In this document: in pieces, positions 1 to 11,119 of the stretch
How the letters are laid out: every line of letters begins with the position of its first letter
Numbering within the stretch: the stretch's first letter is position 1
Assembly: GCA_026120185.1 (NCBI GenBank)
Contig: JANUWF010001165.1
Coordinates: 2,852,001-2,916,000, forward strand
DNA: 64,000 nt
Direction: 5' to 3'
Origin: Voacanga thouarsii
Taxonomy: Eukaryota > Streptophyta > Magnoliopsida > Gentianales > Apocynaceae
Translations under genes and position numbers: made by a program
The notes under the pieces: generated by a model
What the model saw: only the letters and a program-made list of their open reading frames with translations
Database searches by the model: none
Told to the model about the DNA's origin: nothing

Positions 1-464
1 ATCCTTAGACTTGAGATCTCCAAGGTACTTTGTTTGTTGAGCATTGGGCTTTGATTCTAATCTCTGGAGCCAGATTGAGGGCTGCCTATGGGATGAATAT
101 TTGGTACATTGTGAGGTAAACGAAAGTAGTTGAGATGGTCAATAAAGGATTTACCACTCCTAATAGTAGGGCGAATATCTCGCGGCCATTTGTAGGAATT
201 ACTATTCGAGAAGTCCTTGGCCAAGGCAACTGTGTATTGTAAGCAATTCCAATTGGTACACATCTAGAGTAGTGGGTTCCTGGTACAAGTACTATTATAT
301 TTGGGCTAGAATTAATATATTCTGGAGGGAGTTGACACTAATTCCGTACTGCAAACCGAATGAGATATTGTATGGTGAAAGAAGTTAATTACACTGTAGT
401 TTGTTATTGAAGGGTTCATGTCAAGCCACTTGACTTCTTGGACTCTTGGGTAGTCATGATGTGT
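1..464 (+). repeat. LARD-B internal segment, first copy
   Basis: This stretch has no coding capacity. It is repeated almost base for base at 2333-2793, by eye at roughly 95% identity. It lies directly upstream of the LTR at 465-1300, so it looks like the 3' end of the internal region of a non-autonomous element whose remainder lies left of the window. No clear polypurine tract precedes the LTR. Confidence 0.6.
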
Positions 465-1300
465 TGTTAGATACCGCTCATGATCTAAAAATGTGGGTTT
501 ATTAATTGATGAATTAATAAACCAATCCTGATTAGAATTGATATGATTAATTCTAATTAATTATAGATTATTAATCTCAAAGACGTTTGAATTAATTCAT
601 GTTCGCTACCAATTGACTGGGAAACCTAATAGGTCACACACAATAGAGGATTATATACTCAAGATGTTATGTGATAACATAGTAGGGTTAATTGCGAGAA
701 AGAGAAGTTATTATGGTCATATTATAATTATTAAAAATTTATGCGCCAAATTGTAATTGTGAGAACTTGATATTTCAATTACAATTAGGGAATTCTAGCT
801 GTTTTAGAATTCTCAGTTTTTCAGTGATTTTTCGTACATATAAGGTATATGCACGAAACCCTAATCAAGGGCAATACATGAAAAAGAACAGCTAAAAAAG
901 CCTTTCCTTCTTCTTCTTCTCTCTCTCTCTCTCTCTCTCTCTCGTTTTTCTTCATCAAAGAGGAAACGACTAACCTTAGGCACCACTTTGGTTTATGCTA
1001 GCACATAAATATCTTAGTGCTTGAGTATGATCCTCCGTGTAGATTTCTGTTAGAGATAATCACACATTGTGATTATAGTGGTTGGACTTTTAACTCTCAT
1101 AGTGTTTGATCAAGAGGATTGCTGGATCGCGCCTCGACTTGAAGAAAGAAAAATTTTGTTTTTCCAACACCCAAGAAAGGTAAAGCTGTTATCTTTGTTC
1201 TATTTATTTCTTGTTTTTCCACACATATGCGGATCTTGGGACGGTATCTCGTTCTATTTTTTCTACTGCGCCATATATAATTTGTGTGAGATACCCAACA
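465..1300 (+). repeat. LARD-B long terminal repeat
   Basis: The LTR starts TGTTAGATACC (a start at 462 is also possible), ends ATACCCAACA, and is followed at once by a tRNA-Met primer-binding site, so the right edge is firm. Length is about 836 bp. A TC microsatellite sits at about 919-943, and a TATAAGG-like box at about 839 could be the promoter. No protein is encoded. The LTR is flanked on both sides by internal-type sequence, unlike a simple solo LTR. Confidence 0.75.
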
Positions 1301-1301
1301 G

Positions 1302-1313
1302 TGGTATCAGAGC
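1302..1313 (+). other. Primer-binding site (tRNA-iMet) of LARD-B
   Basis: TGGTATCAGAGC is the standard plant LTR-element site complementary to the 3' end of initiator tRNA-Met. It begins two bases after the LTR end, which orients the element on the plus strand. Confidence 0.9.
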
Positions 1314-2332
1314 CTGGCTATGTGTGGTTTGCAGACATTATTTCTTGCATGAAAGCTGTTTCATGTGATTGTGTATGTCTTTGTTCACTGTGAAAATTAT
1401 TTTCACTTGAGTCGAAATCTTTTTGAGTATTATGGTTTGGGTTCGTAGCACAATATGCTTGTGTAATAGTAATAGCATATTTCGAAAAGTGTTTTCTTTA
1501 TGTGCTGAAAGTTTTTGCAGAAAAACGTTTTCTTGAACATGGTTGTTGCCTTCCATTATATCCTAATTTTCTGTTTGGTTTTTGTTTAAACTAACAAATT
1601 AGTTGTTGTTTTGAGCTTCAAAATAGAAAATTCTTCTGAGAATTGTTCTCACTAAACTATTGTAGAAGATAAGGGCTCCAGAAATTGTTTCTGAAAAATT
1701 TTCTGAAAATCGCCGCCTCTTTCCGAGTACAGTCAGTGCCGGCTCTGGTTCCAAACCAGCATCGGTTCCATGCTGTTACGCAATGTCTAGAAATCGTTTC
1801 TGGAAAAATTTTTCCTTAAAACTAGAACACAGCCAGCTCGGCATCGGTTTTGCTCTATTTCGACATTCCAGTGGGACTTTGTTAGTGTTATAGCCTAGAG
1901 ACAATCAATTATACGTTGTATATGACACATTTTATTTTTATAAAAGGCATTCTTTATCTTATAGTTTCTTTTATTTACTTTTATATAATATAACTATTAG
2001 ATAAAGTCCCTGGTACAATACTTTGTTAAGAAAATCATGATAGAGATCATGATATGAGATTTCTATTACACTGTATAGTGTTAATACTTAAATAGTCCCT
2101 AGTCATAGTATTAATGAGACTGGACATCATTAATGTGTTAAGACTAGCGTGTGTTAGACTTTCTGATTTGATCAGGCGGTGGTTTCATATCCGTGAGTAT
2201 TGAGATACTTAAAGTTAACATGTGGATGCTTGTTAATGGAACAAGTTCATTGCATGACCTAGCTATGAGATAATTACATGGATAACTATTTAGTGCCAGT
2301 GATATAATCTCAATATAGCAAACGTGCAAGTA

Positions 2333-2793
2333 TCGTTAGGTTTGAGATCTCCAAGGTACTTTGTTTGCTGAACATTGTGCTTTGATTCCAATTTCTGGAG
2401 CCAGATCGAGGGCCACCTATGGGATGGATATTGGGTACATTATGCAGTAAACAAAAGTAGTTGAGAGGGTCAATAAAGGATTCGCCACTCCTAATAGTAG
2501 GGGCGAATATCTCACAGCCACTTGTAGAAATTACTACTCGAGAAGTCCTTGGCCAAGGCAACTGTGTATTGTTAACAATTCAAATTGGTACACATCTAAA
2601 GTAGTGGGTTCCTGGTACAAGTACTATTATATTCGGGCCAGAATTAATATATTTTGGAGGGAGTTGGCACTAATTTCGTACTGTAAACCGAATGAGACAT
2701 TGTATGGTGAAAGGAGTTAATTGTACTGTAGTTTGTTATTGAAGGGTTTATGTCAAGCCACTTGACTTCTTGGACTCTTGGGTGGTCATGATG
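2333..2793 (+). repeat. LARD-B internal segment, second copy
   Basis: Direct repeat of 1-464, in the same order and orientation, ending in the shared TCATGATG just before C1 begins. The repeat distance of about 2.33 kb equals one LTR plus one internal region, as expected if two elements once shared the LTR at 465-1300. Confidence 0.7.
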
Positions 2794-3985
2794 AGTCAGT
2801 AATAGTCTCTTATTTGGAACTCTTCTAATTTATTATCCCTCCACACAATGTAAACACGTAGTCAGATTGTGATTTAAAATCATCTTTGTTAGATTGAAAA
2901 TTTTCATCAGTATACCCGTTTACTTTCAAATCACACCCTCCATATACTAAGAACACATCCTTAGTCCTTCGTAAGTACTTAATGATGTTCTTTACAACTG
3001 CTCAATAATCCTCACCAGGGTCAGATTTGTATCTGTTCATCAAACTAAGAGCACAGGATATATCAGATTTCGCACATATCATAGTGTACATGATAGATCC
3101 AACTGCCGAAACATATAGAATCTTACTCATGTGATCCATTTCAACTTGTTTCTTAGAAGACATCAACTTTGAAAGACTTATCCCATGGGACATGGGTAAG
3201 AATCCCTTTTTGGATTGATCTATGCTAAACCTCTTTAGCACTTTATCTATGTATGTAGACTGTGAAAGACCTAGCAATCTGTTTGACTTATCTCTGTAGA
3301 TCAAAATTCCAAGAATATAGGTTGCTTCTCTATGGTCTTTCATGGAGAATTTCTAAGACAACAAAATTTTAACTGATTGAAGAATAGGTACATCGTTTCC
3401 TATTAGCAACATGTCATCTATATAAAGTAATAAGAAAATGATTATGCTCCCACTAACATTTTTGTACACACAAGGTTCATCCATGTTTTGAATGAAACTA
3501 AAGTCTTTGATTGTTTTATCAAAATGGATGTTTCAACTCCTAGACGCTTACTTAAGTCCATAAATGGACCTTTGCAGCTTGCACACTTTTGTGCTATCAT
3601 TAGATGTGAAACCTTCAAGTTGTGTCATATACACTCCTCAGTTAGATTTCCATTTAGGAAAGTTATTTTTACATCCATTTTCCAGATCTCAAAATCATGA
3701 TCAACGACAATGGCTAGGAGTATCCTAATGGATTTTAGCATGGCTACTGGCCAGAAGGTTTCGTCATAGTCAATACCATGTTGTTAACGATAACCCTAAA
3801 CCACTAGTCATGCTTTATAGGTAACTACATTACCATCCATGTCGGTTTTCTTTTTAAAAATCCATTTGCACCCAATAGGTTTGATTCTTTTGAGTGGATC
3901 AACCAAAGTCTATACTTGGTTGTCGTACATGGAATCCATCTCTAACTTCATGGCTTCAATCCATTTATCAGATTTTGAACTATTC
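2794..3985 (-). pseudogene. C1 reverse transcriptase and RNase H, broken
   Basis: On the minus strand the RT catalytic box reads YIDD (about 3405-3440). It is followed by the open stretch at 3343-3002, with YILGI..YRD and SQSTYIDKVLKRF, the connection region typical of copia RT. RNase H follows with GYTDENF and ends at NKSSK.ETITDS-like sequence at 2797, before the usual TEAEY motif, so the last part of RNase H is missing. The two RT halves are in different frames with stops between them. The family function is copying element RNA into cDNA; this copy cannot do so. Confidence 0.85.
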
Positions 3986-3990
3986 AAAAC

Positions 3991-5060
3991 TTATTTGTAA
4001 GTAGTAGGCTCATTTTCATCTATGAGCAATACATCATTGTGGTCACTTATGAGAAATTTATATCTCTTCGGTACCACACGTATTCTACTAGACCTACGAG
4101 GATCTTGTGTAGTAGAAGGTTCATCTATTCTCTCAATAGATGTGCAATCAGATGATTGATCCCTGTTTGTTTGTTCTTCGTGAACTTCACTAAGTTTAAT
4201 TTTACTCCCACTGTCCCTTTTGAGCATGTGCTCCTTCTCTAAGAAGACAACATGCTTTGAAACAAATACTTTATTTTCGGAAGGGAGGTAGAAGTAATAT
4301 CCAAAAAATTCTTTCAGATATCCCACAAACAAACATTTGTCAGACTTACTGTCAAGTTTGTCTGACTGTGACCTTTTAGCAAAGGCAGGGCAATCCCATA
4401 CTCTTAAGTGAGATAACTTTAGCTTTTTGCCAAAGAACATCTGAAATGGGGTGGTATTGACCATTTTTTATGGAACTTTGTTTAGAATATAAATAGAAGT
4501 CTCTAGTGCGTACCCCCAAAAAGATTTTGGCAAGTTTGCATAAGCTATCATGGATTGTACCATGTCTAAAAGAGTTCGATTCCTTCTCTTAGATATACCA
4601 TTATGTTGAGGTGTATGTGGTAGAGTCCATTAAGATAATATCCCATTATCTCTAAGATAACCCTAAAACTCTTGGCTTAAGTATTCACCCTCTCGATCCA
4701 ATCTTAGAGTCTTAATACTTTTGCCGAGCTGTTTCTCTATTTCATTCTTGAAGTCTTTGAACTTGTCAAAGGCCTTAGATTTGTATTTCATTCAATATAA
4801 ATACCCATATTGCAAAAAATCATCGATAAAATTTATGAAATAGTTATAACCTCCTATTACTTGTATAGACATTGGACCACATACATCAGAATATATGAGT
4901 TCTAATAACTCTTTGGCCCTTTCTTCTTTTCCAGAAAAAAGGATTTTTAGCCATTTTATCTAGTAAAGAAGACTCGCAAGTGCCATATGATTCATAATCA
5001 AATGACCCTAAGTCACCAAGCATGTGTACCTTAGAAACACGATTCTAGTTTACATGACCC
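3991..5060 (-). pseudogene. C1 integrase, broken
   Basis: The minus strand shows the copia integrase core: YSDVCGPM (first Asp), LDREGEY (second Asp), then NGISKRRNRTLLDM. The position of the third catalytic residue, usually Glu in this motif, is Lys, so the DDE triad is lost. It continues into the C-terminal region at 4464-3991 (HLRVWDCPAF, KCLFVGY, acidic tail, SSRIRVVPKRY). In-frame stops occur at several points, so only the 157-residue C-terminal stretch remains open. Confidence 0.85.
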
Positions 5061-5500
5061 TAAATGGCAATGTCATCAATAAGAGGTGTTTGGGTTATCA
5101 ATCTTTGGTTTCTTATTTTTTATATTGAGAATTAGATTATTCATGTCTAGAATATATATACCATTAACCAAAGTTGCAGAATCATAATGAATATCATTCA
5201 ATGACAAAGAATAACATCTATTCTTAAATATCAAATGAAATCTATAAAAGTCTAAACGTGCAACTGAGATATTATTTTTCATTAAAACTGGTATAAAATA
5301 ACAGTTTTACAATTCTAAAACTAATCCTGAAGGCAGGTTTAGCGTGTATGTCCCCATAGCAAGTACAACAACATTTGCTCCATTTGCAGTACGTAGGTCC
5401 ATGTCGCCCTTCTCTAGCCTTCTATTGCCCTTTAGTCCCTACAGGTTATTGCATAAATGAGATCTACATCTGGTATCCAATTCCCATATCTCATTTCTAA
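5061..5500 (-). pseudogene. C1 aspartic protease and pre-integrase segment, broken
   Basis: The minus strand from about 5500 reads ELDTRCRSHLC (the copia protease DTG box with Gly replaced by Arg), then a flap-like NGANVVVLAMGTY segment. Next comes the GAG-pre-integrase stretch (5282-5076), beginning MKNNISVARLD and ending NPNTSY. The family role is to cut the Gag-Pol polyprotein. Loss of DTG Gly and interrupting stops make it inactive. Confidence 0.75.
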
Positions 5501-6236
5501 AAGCTGTATTTATCTCAATCATAAACATATCAGGAATAGAAGTAGAATTGCTTGCAAGCTTCTCCTTCTGCTTTTTTTCCTTAACGGTCTCCAAGAAGGC
5601 TTTGTAGTTGCGCCTCTAATGGCCCATTTTGCCATAGTGATGGCAAGGGCCTTTAGTGGTTGCATCGTTCTTCTTCACACCACTTTTGGGCTTAGTGCGA
5701 TTCTTCTTCTTCCTTTGGACTTTTTTCTTGGGAGAAGAAGATTCTACCATCAAGACCGCATTGGAATCTTTCTTCATAGAGGACTCGACAGTCTTTGAGA
5801 AGATTGATCAATTTAGGAATGGATGACTCAATCTTGTTTATCTGATAGTTAATTACAAATTGTGAAAAACTATTGGGCAAATATTGTAGAATTAAGTTAA
5901 CACTTAATTCATGGTCTATTACCAACCCGAGATACCTAAGCTTCTTAATCAAGCCCAACATCTTCAACCCATAAGTGGCCACAGAACCACCCTCAATCAT
6001 TTTGCAATGGAATTGTTGCTTCAAGATCTTATATCTCTCTGTTTTGGCTTAGGTGTTAAACAACTCTAAAAGATGGAGAATCATTGATTGAGTATCCATA
6101 TGCTCATGTTATTTTTGCAGCTCAGGAGTCATTGACGCCAGAATGATACAAGATGCTATGCAACTGTCCTCTTTGTGCTTCTTGTGGAAAACATGCTCAT
6201 TAGCATGAACATCTTGAGCTGGTGATGATGGAATAG
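5501..6236 (-). pseudogene. C1 Gag, broken and 5'-truncated
   Basis: The open stretch 6024-5692 carries the UBN2-type Gag signature: KMIEGGSVATYGLKMLG.., DHELSVNLILQYLPNSFSQF. Upstream, the minus strand from 6236 shows HKKHKEDSCIASCIILASM.PELQ, typical of Angela/TAR Gag. A CCHC knuckle remnant at about 5600-5650 reads CHHYGKMGH, with one Cys replaced by Tyr. The N-terminus is missing because the A1 LTR starts at 6237. The family role is the capsid-like particle protein. Confidence 0.85.
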
Positions 6237-7767
6237 TGATAGGGGTTAAAATCACCATTCTTTTCCTTGTTATTTGAGATTGTTTTTAGATACACTTGTT
6301 GTAATAACTAGGCATATTCCTTCCTATTTGATATTTTAATTGTAAAAGGTGTTTCTAGCAAATATGTGTAGATTTAAGTTAAAATCGAGCAAAAAGTGCA
6401 CAGAACCATACTATACCTGACGCCAGGCCCAGCCAGTGGATTGAGTGCTGGGTCCATTCTGCTCCAACAGCAGAGTTGAACGAGCTTCAGGGATTCTTTC
6501 AGAACAAACTTGGTGCTAAGTCTGGCAAGTGCACCTGGCACCGAGTCCATTTTGCCTGTGAAGGAAGAGATGGCCAAAAATAGAGGAAGAACAGAGTGCA
6601 CTTGGTGCCAGATGGGTCGAAGGTACTTGGCACCAGGTAGGCTCTGGAGGAAAAAATTCTGTACGTGGAATTAGGGCTTATCTTAGGATTTTGATATTTT
6701 CCTATTCCTACTCGGCCATGACTTTCTCAGCCATGAAATTGGCATCCAAGAGACCTATAAAAGCACAAGAGGATACAAGGGTTTGAGATATACTACTTAG
6801 AGAGGTGAATTAAAGGGCAAAAATTCTAATTCTCTCATTGAAGGAGGTGTTCACCCAAATCAAGGAGGATTGTCAAAGGGAGTCTTCAAGAAAGAAGAAA
6901 GAGACTTGTCTAAGAGTGCTTTCTTTTCTCTTTGTCTTCTTTTATTTTAACAATGATGTATTCAATGTTTTCATTGTAATTTAACAATATTTTGGGATTC
7001 ATGATTTATGCATCAATTTAACTACTTGATCAAATTTCTATCATTTTTGGTGCTTAATTACTTGATTTTATAGGTTGATGGAATTAGATTTATGTCTAAT
7101 GGACTTGGGAAATGAAGTTAGATTAAGTTTAATTTAATCAATGCTACATATTTGTTAGATATTAATAGACTTGGTAAACGAAGTTAAGACCAAAGAACTT
7201 AGGTAATTAAAGGTTAGTTAATTTCGTCTAGAGTATAGGGTTGTTGGCTAATTTCATGTATATAAAGAATTGTGTCTAATGAATCATTTGGTTATATTGG
7301 TTTATTTGGAAAATCTGCCAATTTAATCAAAGGGTGGTGATTCCATGGATTGGGAAAGAAGTGGAATCTATATAAGTGAATTCATGACTTGGGAAACGAT
7401 TAAACTTTTCTTTATATTCCTTTATGATGTCAAGATGATGATGAATTGAGAGAGTTGTTAAGTAGGTCATTGTCATATTTTCTAGGATAATTGTCTAAAT
7501 TACATAGACCTATATCCTTAAATGATATATGTTTCTTTAGTTTTTCTTTTTATTCTTTTCTCACTTTATTTGGGTCGGTTAAACAATGAAAAAAGTGATT
7601 AGTGTGTACTTGTTCCTTTGAGGATCGATACTCATTAATTCCCTATCCTATGCTTAAGATGAGGATACTTACTCACATGTGTATTTTGGGATTAATGTTT
7701 TAATTAATACTTGATTCAGGGATGGATTAAAAATTGATAATTTTATATACCCAAAATTTACGCATCA
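6237..7767 (+). repeat. Athila/Tat-like element A1, 5' LTR
   Basis: This LTR of 1,531 bp starts TGATAGGGGTTAAAATCACC and ends ACGCATCA just before the PBS. A second copy lies on the minus strand at 47442-48965 (1,524 bp), with matching ends and internal sequence, which confirms both boundaries. It is non-coding. It inserted into C1 gag. Confidence 0.85.
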
Positions 7768-7793
7768 ATTTTTTTGCTCTGTTGCCGGGGAAC
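7768..7793 (+). other. PBS region of A1 (Athila/Tat type)
   Basis: A T run is followed by GCTCTGTTGCCGGGGAA. This is a mutated form of the GGCGCCGTTGCCGGGGA block that follows the 5' LTR of Athila/Tat elements, which use a tRNA other than initiator Met. It fixes the orientation as plus. Confidence 0.75.
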
Positions 7794-8690
7794 AATATCA
7801 TGAAATGTTGGATTTTGTTGATTTAACCATGTTATTATGTTTATATGCAAGTATGTGAATATGTATATATGTTCCTTGTATGCCTCGGTGCTGTATTTTG
7901 TTTTCTTGTATACTTGTACTTTAATGGCTTTGTATGTTGTAATTCCTTGTAATTTAAATTGGGAATATATACCTTAACTAACTAACCTACTTCCATATTA
8001 TAATATGTATATATGGTACAACCAGCTATCTTGTATAGGTAAGATGGTCGATTGGAGCTTGGGACGGTATCCTAACATATCTCACGGAATGACATCTCAA
8101 ACATCCGACTCCATTGCCTTAGAAGGGGTGTTGGGAAAATTTGCCATCAATGTAACTAAGCATTTTTCTGAGATAGAAGACACACTAGAAAAATTTGAGG
8201 GCATGGTTAGAAATATGGAATGACAAATTTAGTTTTTAATGGATTTAGTGATAAAGTCACCATTAGGGGTAGAAGCATAGCTTGATTCAGTTGTCATTAC
8301 CCTAAGGAGTGGTAAGGAGTTGCTTAATCCCAGCTTGGAACCAGTATCCTCTACAGAAGATGGGCTGAAACCAACCCCTATTGTTGAACATTTCGAAAAA
8401 AACCTAGAAAACCAGATTTTTAGCCATCGGTACGCTACCCAACTCGCAGACACAAAGTAAGAAAAGATGCACAATTTGACAAGTTTTTGAAAATCTTTAA
8501 ACAACTGCATATAAATATTCCATTTAGTGAAGCCTTAGTGCACATGCCCAAATATGCAACATTTCTCAAAAACATGCTTGTAAATAAAAAAAGGTTGGTG
8601 GAATTATCCACTGTAGTTTTAAATAAAGAGTGTTCAACTATCTTGCAGGATTAACAGACGATGCAACGAAAAGAAAGTGATCCAGATATT
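7794..8690 (+). pseudogene. A1 Gag and protease N-terminus, broken
   Basis: After about 200 bp of AT-rich leader, the open stretch 8005-8223 (HFSEIEDTLEKFEGMVRNME) and the following frame with VVITLRSGKEL match the C-terminal half of Athila-type Gag. Next, at about 8480-8650, come HINIPFSEALVHMPKYATFL and NKECSTIL, the conserved block just before the Athila/Tat protease. Stops and frameshifts separate the blocks. Most of gag, and all of protease and RT after this point, are missing compared with a normal multi-kb internal region. Confidence 0.8.
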
Positions 8691-9207
8691 TAACTTGGAG
8701 ATTAGGGACAAAAAAAGAGCGAAAAATTTGGTTGCGGATCACTTGTCTAGGTTGGAGAATCCCAACCTTGAGTTATTGGCCGAGGGACACATTAATGAGA
8801 CCTTCATGGATGAACAACTTACTTGTTGGTGGTGAGATTTCTCAACTACCTTGGTATGCGGATTTTGCTAATTACTTGGTTGCAGGAATTCTTCTGGACA
8901 ACTTCAATGCTAAACAAAAGAAGAAATTCCTCTCCGAGGTAAAGCATTACTTTTGGGAAGATCCGTCCTTGTTCCGGTGTTGTGCGGATCAAATCATTTG
9001 AAGGTGTGTGGATTCCGTGGAAAGTATCAATATCTTGAAACATTATCATGAAGGACCCACGGGAGGCCACTACCAAGCTAACAACACCGCAAGAAAAGTA
9101 CTTAAGTCCGATTTTATTGGCCTACATTCTTCAAGGATTCTCACAGGTTTGTTCAAAGTTGTGATAGGTGTCATCGTATAGGTAACACCTCTAAATTTAA
9201 TGAGATG
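8691..9207 (+). pseudogene. A1 RNase H tail and integrase N-terminus, broken
   Basis: The frame from about 8690 reads [19 protein letters not shown], the end of gypsy RNase [32 protein letters not shown], and a HHCC integrase zinc-finger region (HYHEGPTGGH, later CDRCHR) follow. One in-frame stop is near 8999, and a base change at about 9110 shifts the frame. The join to the upstream block at about 8660-8690 marks a large internal deletion of protease, RT and most of RNase H. Integrase ends at 9207, where LTR-T1 inserted. Confidence 0.85.
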
Positions 9208-11119
9208 TGTGAAACCCCACCTAAAGCCTACCCTAGAGTAAGAGGGCTGGGATGTATATCATGTCATCGTGCATAAAATGAATCACTTGAATGATTTTTG
9301 TATGCCGTAGAATTATGGTTTATAGGAGATATGATTTATTTATGTTTGTTGAGTAGAAAGGGTAATATGGTAATTTTGCTTGGAGTCGGAATAGGAAGAT
9401 GGCTTGAGGTCTAGATAAGAAGAATATTTGGTCGAGAAAATAAAAACAAGAGTTAATGTGGTTAAGTGATTAGAGCTTTGTAATTAATCTCTAAGGTCTT
9501 GAGTTCAAATCCCATCACTTAAGTTTTATTCATATTTATCTTAGCCATGTTTGAATTTTCGTTTTCCTTACATTCCTTAAAGATAGGAATGTTGTCTTAA
9601 GGAAGACATAATGATAATGTCTTAACCATGTGATCTTGTCCTAAAAAGAATTCTAGAAGAATTCTTGTCTCCATAAATTTTGCTAGCCTTGTCCTAACAT
9701 CTTTGAAATTTAAACTACTCTTGATTTTTTAATCTATTTTTAATCATAAAAATTCTGAGATAATTCCCTAGCTTAGAATTTCAAAAATCCCAACTCTTGT
9801 GGGATAGAGATGGCCGAAAGTAAGGGGGAAAAATAGGTAGAGGTTCCAAGAAAAACACCATAACTATTCTTTCAAAACTCCATCTTCATCTTGTTCATAT
9901 TTTAGTTAAAAATCTGGAATTTTTTCCAGATTTCCTTCAAGGCTGTTTTTAGAAATTTCAGCAAGCTTTCCTACCCAATTCTTGCAAGAAAACTAATCAT
10001 TTTATCCAAGGAGGAAGGCTGGAAATTCCTTGAATTTTCGAAGCTTTACAAACAATGCAAAGCCAGAAATTTTTTTCAGCAAACTAGCAACATTGAACAT
10101 GAACTTGAAGCCACCAGTTACAACATATGAATAGCTAGAGCTTCCTCTATTCTTCTTCAAGATGAAGGTTGGAAAACTACCCTTAAAAGACCTTCAAACA
10201 CCCTTAAAATCCAGCTGCAAAATCGTGCCAAAGTGGACCAAAAATTCTGCACCAAAACCATTTTAATTCCAAGTATTCTTGAGCTTCAATTCTAGAATTT
10301 TTTTTCCAGCTTTGTCTCTTCAATGCTAAGGCCGAAATTCTTCAGCAAACCTCACTGAATTTCGGCCCTTGTATAGCCATGAACTAAACATCTTGGCTTA
10401 CCCACCAACCTTGAGTAATAGGACTCCATTATCATACCTCAAAAAGCTCCTATCTTCCCTTTATCCAAACTTGTTCAAACTTCAAATAAAAATTCCAGAT
10501 TTTGTTCCATTAAAATACAACTTTACCTAGCTGATAAAACTAGAAAATCCTCTGCCATCCTATAGCTATTTTTGGCCAGCCTTAGTCTGAAATAACTCTC
10601 TATCCTTTGGTTGAAACATAGCTAATTCAGCCATACACAATTGAAGAACAAGAAACCTTCCAAGAGCAAACACTATTACCCAATCCTATACCTCAAACAA
10701 CTCCACTTTTCTCTCAATTTGAATTTAAAAAAAATTTGAAACTCTCTCTCTCATTCTTGGATAACCAAAAGCTCTCCCTAGGTTAAGCCTTTCAGCTATC
10801 ACACTTACAAACACACACGAAATTCATCTCCTCTCAAACTCTCTCAAAATCACCAAGAACACCGAGAACGCACACTTCACATCTTCAAGACTAAATCACT
10901 TCTAAACACATTCAATCACTCCCAAACACTCTAAACCATTAGTATTCAACTATAATCTTCATTGGTGCACTTCATAACACCAAAACACACAAAGTTGAAC
11001 CTTCGAACGGATCAAACCACCCTTTGTTTTTTGAAGATTCGAAGAACACCAAAAAGGTAAAATAAGAACAATCTTCTTGTTCTTTTTCTTTAATTCAACT
11101 TCTATTTTTCCTCTTCTAT
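9208..11119 (+). repeat. LTR-T1 copy L1a, 5' part
   Basis: It starts TGTGAAACCCC and has the family signature GGGATG(T/C)ATATCAT within 60 bp. It aligns with the first 1.9 kb of the 4.3-kb LTR-T1 copies at 14445, 31456, 51177 and 61510. A donor-like AAAAAG|GTAAAA is at 11056/11057. At 11120 it is cut by the inverted end of E1's LTR, and its remaining 2.4 kb is not in the window. It inserted into A1 integrase. Confidence 0.85.
9452..9527 (+). repeat. tRNA-like A/B-box module in L1a
   Basis: A box-like GGTTAAGTGATTAGAGC is followed 30-odd bases later by B box-like GAGTTCAAATCCC, spaced as in a tRNA gene. It begins 244 bp from the LTR start, as in every other LTR-T1 copy. The stems are weak, so it is not a working tRNA gene. 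Confidence 0.6.

Larger units (their letters stand above)
1301..2793 (+). mobile_element. LARD-B internal region, non-coding
   Basis: This region runs from the PBS to the junction with Copia C1. No gag or pol similarity is visible in any frame; the short ORFs here are chance. The GC-richer stretch at about 1710-1870 carries several GCATCGGTT and GCCGGCTC words, a style also seen in the L2 internal region (25370-25470). Its last 461 bp repeat positions 1-464. A 3' LTR would be expected at 2794, but C1 RNase H sequence starts there instead, so the element is truncated or recombined. Confidence 0.6.
2794..6236 (-). mobile_element. Copia element C1 (Angela/TAR-like), internal region
   Basis: Read on the minus strand from 6236 down, this is gag, protease, integrase, reverse transcriptase, RNase H, the Ty1/copia order. 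Both ends are cut. Gag is broken at 6236 by the A1 LTR, and RNase H is broken at 2794 by LARD-B after its SSKQET motif. No LTR of C1 is in the window. Many frameshifts and stops show it is dead. Gag and RT resemble the Angela/TAR group; the lineage is from memory of family motifs, not from a tree. Confidence 0.85.

Noticed and set aside
1..2793. Reading the 460-bp direct repeats as the LTRs of one element
   Set aside because: The PBS follows the 465-1300 block and not the repeats, and the repeats lack TG...CA ends, so they fit internal sequence better.
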